Assembly (NCBI GenBank): GCA_020747015.1
Contig: JAGTJM010000033.1
Coordinates: 62,001 to 126,000, forward strand
Source of the DNA: Pyrenochaeta sp. MPI-SDFR-AT-0127
Lineage: Eukaryota; Ascomycota; Dothideomycetes; Pleosporales; Cucurbitariaceae
Direction of reading: 5' to 3'
Length of the DNA stretch: 64,000 nt
Position 1 is the first letter of the stretch; each line of letters opens with the position of its first letter. This document shows positions 54,906 through 64,000 of this stretch, one piece after another. The notes below the pieces were generated by a model. The model saw nothing but the letters and a program-made list of their open reading frames with translations, did no database searches and was not told the DNA's origin. A program made the position numbers and the translations under genes.

Positions 54906-56383
54906 TGTGGAGCAAAGCTATGCTGATTTCAATAGATAGCTGTAGGGATAACAGTGAAGAAACGGCCAAAGGACCTAGCTCTATCGCGATAACTACCCTT
55001 GTGTCTGGTGAGTGTACTACCGGTATGGTAAGGAGCAGTGTCGCTGTGACGAAGTAGTTCTGCGTCGCGTAGATAGGAGGCCCGTGCGCTGCATGCGCCG
55101 CAACACCAAATTATCATCGAGAACAACCAAGCAGACTCGTCCACGACACCGTCATCACACAGCTCGATCCTGAGTGAGACAGCCCAATCTGGTACCTGGC
55201 TTGTCTTGAAAATGAAAGAGCGTGGAAATCATCGCATGGGCGAGCACGAGCACGCCAGTCACTGGCTGTCCCTTGGAGACTCTCCAGCATCAGCTGCACG
55301 ATTGTTTCTAGCAAACGTCACGCCACGCCACACACGATTTCCTTAGCTGCAGGATTTGAGTGGAGTAGAGCGTGCGATGTGACGCTCCACCGTAGGTTCC
55401 AGCGACCAGCACTCTTCAGAAGCTAGTTGAGCTTCCATCGACACCATGAGTAGGTAGGTATCTTTCATCCACTCTCTTGGATCACCCGCTAGTCTCAATC
55501 TCGTATTTCATTGCCTCTATCGGATAGTCCTTTATCGGTCAGCCTATCGCTTCCGCTTCGTCCGGTTTTTGGGCCTATTGCCATACGTGGGCTGGGAAGT
55601 CTGCTTGCGGCATGTGTTACTATTGCATTCCAGGCTCTCGGTAATTCGAGTGGCGGGCCTTCCTCTTCATCGAAATGAGAGTAAAGCACGTGACGACAGC
55701 CCAATAAGTTTGGCTCTCCGTCTTTTGACGTTGCCGCGGCGCATGCACGCATTGCATTTCAAGTTACTCCTGGGGCACGTTGGGAAAAACTTCACAATTA
55801 GGAAGCCTAAGGTCATGCACAAAGAGATGGATATAACAATGACAAAGGTTACTAGACAAGTGGATTGTCAAGTAATGGGCTCCTGCAGGCTGGGCAACGT
55901 CGTCAAGAATGTAACCCAACGTTCGGTATGTGGCTGCATTCGGCATGCACCCACCTCGTCACGGATTGCCCAACCACCCTGAATTTTCGAGCTTGTGACG
56001 TTTGACACTTTGAAGGGTGCAAACACCCGAGATTTCCTGAAACATAAGGGCTGTGGCTTAGGTCATCCTCCATTCCGCCCTGATTCGCTAAGAATAGCTG
56101 GAATGCGCTCGAAGAGGGAGAGGCTGGCAAGAACTCTACCCATCTAGGATGCAAGAGTATATATCGAGTCTAGGTAGGTTTGTTTAGCATGTTTGTATTC
56201 TTCATCATTGGGTCGCTACAAAGTTATTCCTGCAGGCCTACAACTATTGCGAATCTTACCAGCAAGGTACAAGTACGTGTTACATTCAACGCGTTACCAC
56301 CGCCTTCCGTTGCCGCGAAAACTTGCTTGCCACACCCCGCCTACCAGTTACCTGGTCGATCCCGCACGTGAAAGACAAGCTTC
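54906..56383. other. Intergenic, 5' regions of TMEM234 homologue and wetA
   Basis: Nearly 1.5 kb between divergent genes with no supportable coding frame. The right third contains AbaA- and BrlA-like sites described separately. A long upstream region is usual for developmental regulators. Confidence 0.5.
55626..56119 (+). promoter_or_regulatory. Candidate AbaA and BrlA sites upstream of wetA
   Basis: CATTCC occurs at 55626-55631 and 56071-56076, and its complement GGAATG at 56100-56105. These match the AbaA consensus CATTCY. AGAGGGA at 56113-56119 matches the BrlA consensus MRAGGGR. In Aspergillus AbaA activates wetA, so the sites are in the right place, two AbaA sites and the BrlA site within 50 bp. 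Words this short also occur by chance. Confidence 0.35.
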
Positions 56384-58102
56384 ATGACCTCGCTATTACA
56401 ACGCCCCTCCGATATACCAATGCGGCCGATCGGCAACAAAGAGATGGAAATTGTTGACCTGGACCAGCTCTTTGAGGATTACGTTGAGACAGAATTGCTT
56501 CGACCCTACAGCGACTCTACAGCCGACCGGTCCAGCTCCGATGATCTGGCACAGCTCTTTGAGCTCCCCTCGTCGAATGAGAGTGACTTGTTCTGGAGTG
56601 GACCTATTCCTGATCGGGATCAAGAGGTTGCTTGGCACAAGGCTCTCCAGAAATGCGATCAAAACCCAGCCTCATCCATGCCTATTGATTCCTCCTCGTT
56701 CCGCATTGACTCGAAAGGGAAAGAATCGTTGAGCGATTCAGAGTTGCTCACTTTTGAGGATTTGTTCGACTTGGAGAGGAATCAATTGCGCTCTACTTCC
56801 CAGCCTTCCACACCACGACCCCACACAACACGTTCAGTCAAGAAGGCTGTATCATTTAACGATCAATCGATTACCCGTGGAATCCAAAAACCAACCAGAA
56901 AGTCGCCTGGTACATCATCCGCGAAGATGATGCAACCATCATTCTACCGATCTCCCATTCCAGATGCCTGGACGCGCAAGATGGATTCCCCAGCAGACTC
57001 CTTCCATCTGCGAAAACAATCACACCGCATCACCTCGCCTCCTCTCTCATCCAAGATAGTCCAACATGAGAATGGGACCGGTTTCTTCTCGCAAGATCAT
57101 CGCCAGCCTTACACCGCTGCCCGCTCGCCACTCCCAAACGACGAGCCCCACACACCAGGCCTCGACTTCTCAAATTACCAGTTAACACCTCAAGCATCAC
57201 CAGCTATCGGGATCCCCAGTAATGGAAACAACCCCTTCAATGATAATATGGGCCTGACATTTAGCTCCTCGTCTGTGTCGAGTGCGGCTCTCTCAGCCTT
57301 GCAGACCCCGCCCTCCTCACTACGCATGCCCATGACAACGTGGGGTCCCGACACGTCGCCTAGCCTTGACTTTGCGTTTTCAACCTCACCGGATTTCTCG
57401 GGCACTGGCAAGACGGCTGGATGGTGGAATGATGATGTTTCTCATCAGCCATCTAACAATCCATCATATCGCGAGAGCAATTCACGATCAACAAGCCAGA
57501 ATATGGGCCTGACGAATGAAGCGATGAACGGGCTCGGTATCTCGTGCGACACAACGACATTTGGTGATTTTAGCGCCGTGGGGCTAGGTGTGACCCTTGG
57601 AGGTGGGGAGAGTATCTCCGGAGCCTCAGCCTCGCCATTTGAGATGGGCAACTATAGCGCAATGTATCACACGCCGCCACAGCAACAGATTGTGACCATT
57701 GGGCATCGTCCGTTATCTCGATCTCCATCGCCTTGCCCACAGCCCCGCTTCCACCGCCGCCGGCCATCTACTCATTCGTACACTTCACATCACCGGGCCT
57801 CGCATAGTAGTGCGGCTTCCAGTCGTCGTAAATCTAGCAGCAACTCGTCTCAGCAGTCATCTCGCCAACCTTCAAGTGGCAATGTAGGTTTCGTTAACTT
57901 TACGCCACATGATAGCCGGAAGATCTTGACCGGCGTAGCTCCCAGCGGCAGCTCAAAGACAAAAGCAAGAAGAGAGAAAGAAGCTGCAGACAAGAGAAGA
58001 AAGCTCAGCCAGGCCGCTATGAAAGCCGTAATGGAAGCTGGAGGCGATGTAGATAGTCTACGGCGCCTAGAGAGGGAGGGACTACTTGTCCTTGAGAGCT
58101 AG
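56384..58102 (+). CDS. wetA: Developmental regulator WetA
   Basis: An intronless 572 aa, Ser/Pro-rich protein. WetA acts late in the BrlA-AbaA-WetA pathway in conidium wall maturation. The N-terminus has an acidic motif DLDQLFEDYVETEL, comparable to the short conserved start of WetA. The middle is low-complexity, with PHTPGLDFSNYQLTPQASPA and GWWNDD segments. The diagnostic part is the C-terminal domain, near residues 500-572: FVNFTPHDSRKILTGVAPSG, then SKTKARREKEAADKRRKLSQAAMKAVMEAGGD and a Leu-rich end. This ESC1/WetA-type basic region is probably DNA-binding and nuclear. It converges on RRP4. Confidence 0.85.
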   Translation: MTSLLQRPSDIPMRPIGNKEMEIVDLDQLFEDYVETELLRPYSDSTADRSSSDDLAQLFELPSSNESDLFWSGPIPDRDQEVAWHKALQKCDQNPASSMPIDSSSFRIDSKGKESLSDSELLTFEDLFDLERNQLRSTSQPSTPRPHTTRSVKKAVSFNDQSITRGIQKPTRKSPGTSSAKMMQPSFYRSPIPDAWTRKMDSPADSFHLRKQSHRITSPPLSSKIVQHENGTGFFSQDHRQPYTAARSPLPNDEPHTPGLDFSNYQLTPQASPAIGIPSNGNNPFNDNMGLTFSSSSVSSAALSALQTPPSSLRMPMTTWGPDTSPSLDFAFSTSPDFSGTGKTAGWWNDDVSHQPSNNPSYRESNSRSTSQNMGLTNEAMNGLGISCDTTTFGDFSAVGLGVTLGGGESISGASASPFEMGNYSAMYHTPPQQQIVTIGHRPLSRSPSPCPQPRFHRRRPSTHSYTSHHRASHSSAASSRRKSSSNSSQQSSRQPSSGNVGFVNFTPHDSRKILTGVAPSGSSKTKARREKEAADKRRKLSQAAMKAVMEAGGDVDSLRRLEREGLLVLES

Positions 58103-58608
58103 AAGCAGCGCGGCGCACCGCAGTGGATAGAGACGAAGAGCTGGCTGACATTTCTTTCTACGTGTTTGGTGTTTGGAGTGTGGAGTTCGAATCGGATAAG
58201 ATACCTATTGTTGTTTTATTGTCGCCAAACAGACTTTATCGCGTACTACAAGGACGGTGGTTCTGGGGGATGTAATGCGTCTATAGCACGAGAAAAGTCA
58301 CAGAATAGCACCCAATAAACCTAATCAACGCACTTTTCAATACAAGAAAATCGGCTCTGTATTTGCATGACTCTGTTCATCGCTGAGTTTTCGCCCAGTA
58401 GAGGTGCTTTGATTTTCTGAGCTGGGGTGTGCTGCTCGACCCTGCCGTGTGCCTTTGTCTTTGCGCGCATGTAATCGCACTACGTGAAAAGTGCGACAGG
58501 GGAGAAAGTTCGGTTGGCCTAGTTCCACCATTCCCATGGGGAATGCAGCCAATCATGAGGTATGGCTAATCGCTCTTGCAGTGTTAGGTTCCTTTGGTGA
58601 ATTGTCCC
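58103..58608. other. Convergent 3' flank of wetA and RRP4
   Basis: About 500 bp with no gene. CAATAAA at about 58313-58319 lies in plausible polyadenylation context for wetA. Nothing else seen. Confidence 0.45.
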
Positions 58609-59634
58609 TCATCCTCCAGCCTCGACCTCTAGGCGTCCAAGCACAGTCTCTACAACGCCCTTCGCACCTATACCCGTCTCCACACCACCCAAACTCTTCT
58701 CTTCAGCTTCCAATTCTACAGCACCCTCATACACCTTGACAATCATTTCCTCGTCGACCTTTGTCCCGCACGCTACCAGGCCTTTGATCAATGTGCTGAC
58801 ACGCGTGATTTCTCGCATGACTGCTGGTTCGATTTCGTCATTCTGGCTCGAATACAGTGTCTCGGTAACGCTTTCATCAAGGCGATTGATGCCAACTTCT
58901 TTAGGATCCGCGGTAGTCGTGATGTGTTTTGAAATGAAAATATATCCATTGACCCCAAGCACTACATCAATCTCGCCGGCTGCAGTGTTGAGGGTGAAAA
59001 CCTGCCTTCGGCTCCTCACCACGCCTCCCTTTCTGCTCAGAATGCCGCCACCAGCGCCCGTTAAACTTGTAAACAACCCGTTTCGCAGCTTTCCGTATTT
59101 CAGGGATCGGGTATGGAGAGACGCAGTGTTGTCTTGATGCAAGGACTGGACTTCGGCGACCAGGAGATCGCCCTCGGAGAAAAAGGTCCGGATATTGAGT
59201 TCATCGACGGCGGTCCTGCGCCTTAATATACCGCCGGGAAGATTGATGGATGATAGAGGGAGATTGGCAAGCATCGGGGCCGCAATGTCGACGCTCCATT
59301 TCTTCGTTTGCACACTGACAATTCTCCCCACCACCAAGTCACCAATTTCTGGCTGATACCGTGCTCGCAGTGGCTGTACAGATAACAGCTTGTTTGTCTT
59401 GTGTAAGTGTCCGGCGACTGTCGATATTATGGTGGTGTCGCCGGCGGGAACGTAGGTGCCGTGGCCACGCATCCACTGCGGATCGGTTGTTATGTGCTCG
59501 CCCGGGGTTACAATTGACTTTTTCTGGGAGGTAGGGATGTCGTCATCGGACATGTCCATGTCTGAATCGTCTTCATGCCGTGCATCGCGGCGTGGAGGTA
59601 GCGGTGCGCTTGGTGGGAGGATGGAGACAGGCAT
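58609..59634 (-). CDS. RRP4: Exosome complex cap subunit Rrp4
   Basis: One of three S1/KH cap proteins of the RNA exosome (nucleus and cytoplasm), guiding RNA into the barrel. A single exon gives 341 aa. An acidic N-terminus is followed by the Rrp4 signature (VTPGEHITTDPQWMRGHGTYV), then the S1 domain (EIGDLVVGRIVSVQTKKWSVDIAAPMLANLPLSSINLPGG). The KH domain contains the G-V-N-G loop (VVLGVNGYIFISKHI). The ATG at 59634 is used because the open frame upstream of it lacks ATG. It diverges from the PLD-like gene, 351 bp apart. Confidence 0.95.
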   Translation of the reverse strand: MPVSILPPSAPLPPRRDARHEDDSDMDMSDDDIPTSQKKSIVTPGEHITTDPQWMRGHGTYVPAGDTTIISTVAGHLHKTNKLLSVQPLRARYQPEIGDLVVGRIVSVQTKKWSVDIAAPMLANLPLSSINLPGGILRRRTAVDELNIRTFFSEGDLLVAEVQSLHQDNTASLHTRSLKYGKLRNGLFTSLTGAGGGILSRKGGVVRSRRQVFTLNTAAGEIDVVLGVNGYIFISKHITTTADPKEVGINRLDESVTETLYSSQNDEIEPAVMREITRVSTLIKGLVACGTKVDEEMIVKVYEGAVELEAEEKSLGGVETGIGAKGVVETVLGRLEVEAGG

Positions 59635-59985
59635 TGTGGCGGATTGCACCTGTCTTCGGCAGTGGAAGGAATCCCCGAAAGCTTCCTGGAGCTGCCCTAC
59701 TACTGACCTGTATTGGAGGGCGTATGGAGGCGTAGGGCGCGTGATGTTGCGACGTCGCGATGGTGCGGTTTGGCATGGAACCTCTGGAAATTTTGGCGGG
59801 GATTCGGGCGCAACTAAGATCCCTGTCCCAAGCTATCTGCAAGAGGTTTAGTGCAATGCCAGCCGCATCAAGTCCTGTGGCTGTAGCGACCATCTTCCGA
59901 CGTCATCCCATCAACAATCAAAATAGTCAATTGATATCATCCTCTTTGGGCGGTTGTGCAGAGCGTTACTTGTCGATAGAGAGAG

Positions 59986-61440
59986 ATGCAGCCAGTCGTA
60001 TCTTCACCAAGTACATCACGCTTCAATGATCCATTCATCTCAGCCCTCGACGCCGCATCCCCAATCAACGCCCAGGATGATCCAAACTACTACTCTCGCT
60101 ACCCACGCTCTCTCATCACCACCTCGGATGTCCAGACATTCATGACCGGAACTGGATCAGCAATCTACGACTCCTTGACGCCCCTTTTAGAATCAACAAC
60201 CCATGAGCTCATTCTTGTGACCTGCTTCTGGGCACGTTCCGCGTCCTTGAAGGCCATGAATCAGATCCTTCGCAATTTATCAGACAAAGCCGTTAGGAGA
60301 GGTACGGAAAAGATCCGTGTACGGCTATGCTTTTCATCGTCGTCAGTCTTCCAGAAGCTATTTCACAACCAGTCCGTCACAGGTCAACACTACCCTCCTT
60401 CAGTATGGGTGAAGAAACTCGGCCTCCCTGACCCCTCAGAACTTGGTGGTTTAGATGTGAGAATCAAATCCATCTTCATTCTACCCTTTAGCGTCATGCA
60501 TCCAAAATTCATCATAATAGATCGCAAGATCGTTGTCCTCCCGAGTTGCAACATCAGCTGGGAGGAATGGTTTGAAGGTGCAGTAACGTTGCGTGGGCCA
60601 GTGGTGGAGCATTTTTTGAAATTCTTTCACACTTTTTGGGAACGACGACAGGATCCCCCTGCTCCGCTGGCTCTGGATCCCGACTGGAGCGCAAGGGGGA
60701 GTGAAGCTGACGTCGAAACCGACATCAGCAACAAAGGTTTGCTCAAGTCTTCAGTGCGACTGTCCACTTCCAATGTGCATACCGTGTTTCTCCCCAGCCC
60801 GCACCGTCGGAATCCGCGCTTCCGGTTCTTTGCTGCTGCCGATGCTGTTCTTGCACCGCCAACGCCATTGAATACGTTCCTTCTCACACTCTTCGCCAGA
60901 GCAGAGAAGAGCATTCGTGTACAATCGCCAAATATAACTGCGCCACCCGTCTTGTCTGCGTTATTGAGAGCCCTTGCCCGCGGCATCAACGTCCAGATCC
61001 TAACTTCTGAACGCCTTATGATACTTGAGCAACTCGTTACTGCTGGAACCACGACATCACGTTGCATCAAGAAACTTATCAATCGCTATCGGAGTATTTC
61101 TCCATCTAGCACCCGTCGCCCCATGAGCGATGAAGAAGCAGTGATATCGACACCCCAGCCGGGACGTCTGCATATATCATACTTTGAGCCAATCAATGGC
61201 CCCAAAAAGAAAGGTAATGAGGAAGGTGAACCACAGCAATCTCACCTAAAGTTAACAATAGTGGACAATGAAGTCCTCGTTCTTGGCTCGGGCAACCTCG
61301 ATCGCGCGAGCTGGTTCACAAGCCAAGAGCTGGGTGTTGCATTCTTCGATAAGGAAGTGGTGAAGAAGGTGGCAAGCGCAGTGGATGAGGGGATGCAGGG
61401 TAAGAGTAGAGTTGCATTTGACAGTGAGGCGCCAAAGTGA
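59986..61440 (+). CDS. Phospholipase D superfamily protein with two HKD motifs
   Basis: An intronless 484 aa frame. Two HxK(x)4D motifs are visible: H172-X-K174...D179 in VMHPKFIIIDRKIVVLPSCNISWEEWFEG, and H420-X-K422...D427 in SHLKLTIVDNEVLVLGSGNLDRASW. Both are followed by the usual GS/N strand (PSCN, GSGNLDRAS), so the bilobed active site is intact. Spacing and size recall cardiolipin-synthase/bacterial-type PLDs rather than eukaryotic PX-PH PLDs. There is no signal peptide or clear membrane helix. The reaction is presumably phosphodiester transfer on a phospholipid. The substrate is unknown. Start: the first ATG after a non-coding leader. Confidence 0.88.
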   Translation: MQPVVSSPSTSRFNDPFISALDAASPINAQDDPNYYSRYPRSLITTSDVQTFMTGTGSAIYDSLTPLLESTTHELILVTCFWARSASLKAMNQILRNLSDKAVRRGTEKIRVRLCFSSSSVFQKLFHNQSVTGQHYPPSVWVKKLGLPDPSELGGLDVRIKSIFILPFSVMHPKFIIIDRKIVVLPSCNISWEEWFEGAVTLRGPVVEHFLKFFHTFWERRQDPPAPLALDPDWSARGSEADVETDISNKGLLKSSVRLSTSNVHTVFLPSPHRRNPRFRFFAAADAVLAPPTPLNTFLLTLFARAEKSIRVQSPNITAPPVLSALLRALARGINVQILTSERLMILEQLVTAGTTTSRCIKKLINRYRSISPSSTRRPMSDEEAVISTPQPGRLHISYFEPINGPKKKGNEEGEPQQSHLKLTIVDNEVLVLGSGNLDRASWFTSQELGVAFFDKEVVKKVASAVDEGMQGKSRVAFDSEAPK

Positions 61441-61880
61441 TATCGAGTTGGACTTATTATCTATAATGTGGGAGTGTTTTGATATTGCTCTTTGAATTTG
61501 TACTCCATTAGATCTTGTTGTGCGTTACTCGATTCATCTTGTCTTCCAGCGCTTGAAGAAAAGCAGTATTCTATATCCAACAGAAGCATCCTGCGCCAGG
61601 AACTGTCTGGATTTGGAAAATGTTATATATTCCACTAATCTACATCCATGTAACATACATTCTCAATTCGCCGTCCATTTCCGCCCACCGTTACTCAATC
61701 CCATCACCGTGATCCTCACGTCATGCGTTATGCCCTCCATCATTCCCATATCCTCTATTTTGAATGAGGAAAATGAGCGACTCAGCACGAATTGTGTGTA
61801 TCTGACTGTCTATATCCCTCTAGCGCAATTGAGCGAAAATTATGACTAGGCTAATCTAGATCATGCTAGTCTACCGCGGA
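61441..61880. other. Convergent 3' flank
   Basis: About 440 bp between the PLD-like gene and the Tyr/Gln-rich protein gene. AT-rich, no gene seen. Confidence 0.45.
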
Positions 61881-63444
61881 CTACCAGATAATACCACCAG
61901 AGGAGTTTGCTAGATGAAAGTTCGTACTGCCGCCGCCAACATTATTCATGATTTGCATGTTGGTCTAGCTTGGTATCATTATACACCTGCGCTGAAACAA
62001 AAGACTACATAGGGTCGAGAACTTACCACATGCTGCTGTGTTAACATATTCGAGTACCGGCTAAGTGGCATTTGAAACTTTGGTGCTGGACCGGCAGCAA
62101 CAGAACCGGTTGCTTGTGCAATGGGTGTTACAAAGGACGCAGGCGTTGAAGCGTGACTGGTCCCGTTGTAATTGTCCATTGCGGTTTGCAACCCTTGTGT
62201 TCCTTGAAATACGTCTAGGAGCTTTAGCATCGGTTTTGAACCCCACTCAATGTAATGATCCTCGACAGCTTTCTTTTGATTTGCAGCTTGTTGAGCCATA
62301 TCGGTAATGATTTGTTGTTGTCGCTGGAGAAGTGCGCCATGTTGCGAGTAATCTGCATCGACCATGGGCGCGTAAACTTCTTCTTGCTGCATCAGTTCGC
62401 TATGTGCTTGGAAACGGAGGCCGTCTATGTAGGTTCCTTGATCTCTTGCGGTACTCAAAATTGCTTGGGTACGGTTGATGACGTTGACATCTTGTTGCGA
62501 ATTAATTGCAGGTATAGCAGTGATTGCTTTCATAATTGCTTCATACGGTGGAGTATCAACCTGGTTGGCTGTGGTTACGTAGTGTGTCAGCTTCTTGAGA
62601 TGGACTCTTTTTCGCAAGGTTCGTGCCTGATGGAAGTTTCTTCGTGCAGTTGTCTTCGTGTTATCCTTATAAGCCTCCCACTGTTGGGCATATTTTGTCT
62701 TGTCAGAGTTATAACATTCCGCAGCATTGGTGTTAGATTCAATATCAATTTTGAGTTCATCAATAGTCAGAAACTCCGAATATATCTCTTCAAGCCGTTG
62801 CTCGACTAGTATGAGAAGATCAAACACATCTCCTATTTCGAGATGTGGTGTTAGAACTGAGAGGAAATAGATTAGTAAGAGTCATTTTGATTGAGGGAGT
62901 GTGTAAACATGTCTAAAAGCTAAGAGTGAAAGGTTCCGAATATGTAATCATACTTACAGTCATACGCGGCTGTGCCCAAGCGACACGAATCTTCTGCGAA
63001 TGCCTGCAACCATTGTTGGAAGGCCTCTAAGCCTGCTCGCATGCTCTCCATAGCTTGCATCTTTGGATGATACACTTCACCTATCCACTTTTCGAAGTCT
63101 CGCGTTGATGCAATGTATCGTGTTTCATGATCTGGGACGCGCAAGTTCACCAACCGGTCGACATCAACATAAAATTGAGCGAGCCGTACGTTTTCCCGAG
63201 GAAGATGCATGGGAGTAGCTGCTGGGATGAGCTGAGCAAGCGAAAAGGTCGCCATGTCTGGTGCAATCTCTGTGTATTGTGGTGGTGCTGTTCCACAGTA
63301 TGATTGAGCTGTTCCGGCACTTGCTGACTGAGGTGGAGTGAAGAACTGTGTGGGTGCACCAGAAGCTGGCGCCGTTGTCTGTTGATTATTGTAGTTGTAG
63401 TAACCGGCAGGCCCAGTTGGAACAATATAATTGTACGAAAACAT
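61881..63444 (-). CDS. Uncharacterised Tyr/Gln-rich protein with helical core
   Basis: Exons 63444-62958, 62856-62027 and 61964-61881 join to 466 aa. Intron 1 (101 nt) has GTAAGT, a CTTACTAAT branch and CTCAG. Intron 2 (62 nt) has GTAAGT and CTAG, and skips an earlier CAG that would end the frame after eight codons. The chosen last exon encodes TNMQIMNNVGGGSTNF, which reads like a conserved end. The N-terminal 60 residues are Tyr/Asn/Gln/Pro-rich and prion-like in composition. The rest is mostly helical and charged, with Gln-rich segments (HGALLQRQQQIITDMAQQAANQKK). There is no signal peptide or membrane helix. I do not recognise the family. Confidence 0.65.
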
Positions 63445-63831
63445 TCTGGGGGCTGAATAGCTCTCGTCGATTTGTGGTTGCCCGTCGGCAGGGCGAGAGC
63501 GTTTTGTCGGTTATTGGGCACGGCTTGAATGCAATAATCAAAGTATATGTTCTGGCTAAAAGGATTTAATTCTTACTACAATCATAGGAAAGAGTGAAAA
63601 CAGATATGTAGTAGCTATTTGAGCATGTTGTGGGCATGGGAATCTGCTGGTGCGGCTGAAGACCTGAAGCCTCGCATTGACCTAAAACGGCAATTGCAGT
63701 CGGATAGGCCATTCAAATCGTTCACAGCCTCATTCCTCTAGCTTTACCGGCAGCGCTTTCCCGAGTCAGTTAGGACTGCAGTTTATTCTTGAAACTAGTA
63801 CAGTGTCTGAAGATTTAACCTTGAGAGCAGC
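63445..63831. other. Intergenic
   Basis: About 390 bp between the Tyr/Gln-rich protein gene and the partial gene at the edge. It should hold the promoter of the former. No other feature seen. Confidence 0.4.
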
Positions 63832-64000
63832 TCAATCGTCGTTTGGCGCAGGCTTGAGCCTCATCGCGTGAAGAGGGCAAGCTGCAATCCCGACCTGATT
63901 ATCTCCCATAACTTGGCAAAATCCATCATACATAACGCTCGTAATCTTTACGTACTGAGCGTCGGTCCGTTCGTCAGGCATGAAATCTGGTAATAGGCCA
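63832..64000 (-). CDS. 3' end of a gene cut by the window edge
   Basis: A minus-strand frame is open from the edge (first full codon 63999-63997) to TGA at 63832-63834, giving the last 55 residues. They include DERTDAQYVKITSVMYDGF and QVMGDNQVGIAACPLHAMRL, which look like a genuine protein end rather than a random frame. The family cannot be named from this piece. It has the same orientation as the upstream-lying Tyr/Gln-rich protein gene. Confidence 0.5.
   Translation of the reverse strand, partial: GLLPDFMPDERTDAQYVKITSVMYDGFCQVMGDNQVGIAACPLHAMRLKPAPNDD

Overview
The window is nuclear DNA of a filamentous ascomycete (Pezizomycotina), most likely a dothideomycete. The grounds are short introns (about 50 to 250 nt) with GT..AG ends and CTAAC-type branch sites, a wetA conidiation regulator, HET-domain and DUF6594-type proteins, a Zn2Cys6/fungal_trans regulator, and a pogo/Fot1-like transposon riddled with C-to-T type stop codons of the kind RIP (repeat-induced point mutation) leaves. 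Most genes are spliced. I rebuilt exon structures by hand from splice signals, reading phase and family conservation.

Layout. 1-6.4 kb: no convincing gene, except a CT-rich, apparently spliced leader near 4.7-5.5 kb. 6.4-7.5 kb: ARPC5 (Arp2/3 subunit). 9.5-10.6 kb: a four-helix membrane protein with a GC-AG intron. 12.4-24.5 kb: a dense housekeeping block with AIM18-like chalcone-isomerase fold protein, the SMC5/6 subunit Nse3, the COMPASS PHD subunit Spp1, an alpha/beta hydrolase and a Zn2Cys6 transcription factor. 25.2-30.5 kb: a divergent pair of an oligopeptide transporter (OPT) carrying one in-frame TGA at a normally Trp position, and a secreted M14 carboxypeptidase.

31-45 kb is an accessory, gene-poor stretch. 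It holds two retropepsin-like proteins, one with an intact D-T-A-S active-site motif and one without, on either side of a DUF6594 membrane protein. It also holds a 4.3 kb gene-free tract and a DUF1349 gene whose 3' end is split by a 1.82 kb RIP-decayed transposon, then a spliced GST-like gene. A duplicated 41-bp CCAAT dyad sits in the divergent promoter between the first retropepsin-like gene and the DUF6594 gene.

46-64 kb returns to conserved genes: RLP24 and TIM14 (divergent, 234 bp apart), an F-box-like protein, a HET-domain protein, a PhyH dioxygenase tail-to-tail with a TMEM234 homologue, wetA, the exosome subunit Rrp4, a PLD-superfamily protein, an uncharacterised Tyr/Gln-rich protein and the 3' end of a further gene at the right edge.

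Most genes here act independently (chromatin, ribosome and exosome, mitochondrial import, cytoskeleton). The two places where neighbours may work together are the secreted peptidase with the peptide transporter, and the retropepsin-like/DUF6594 trio. All functional links in the accessory part are inference.
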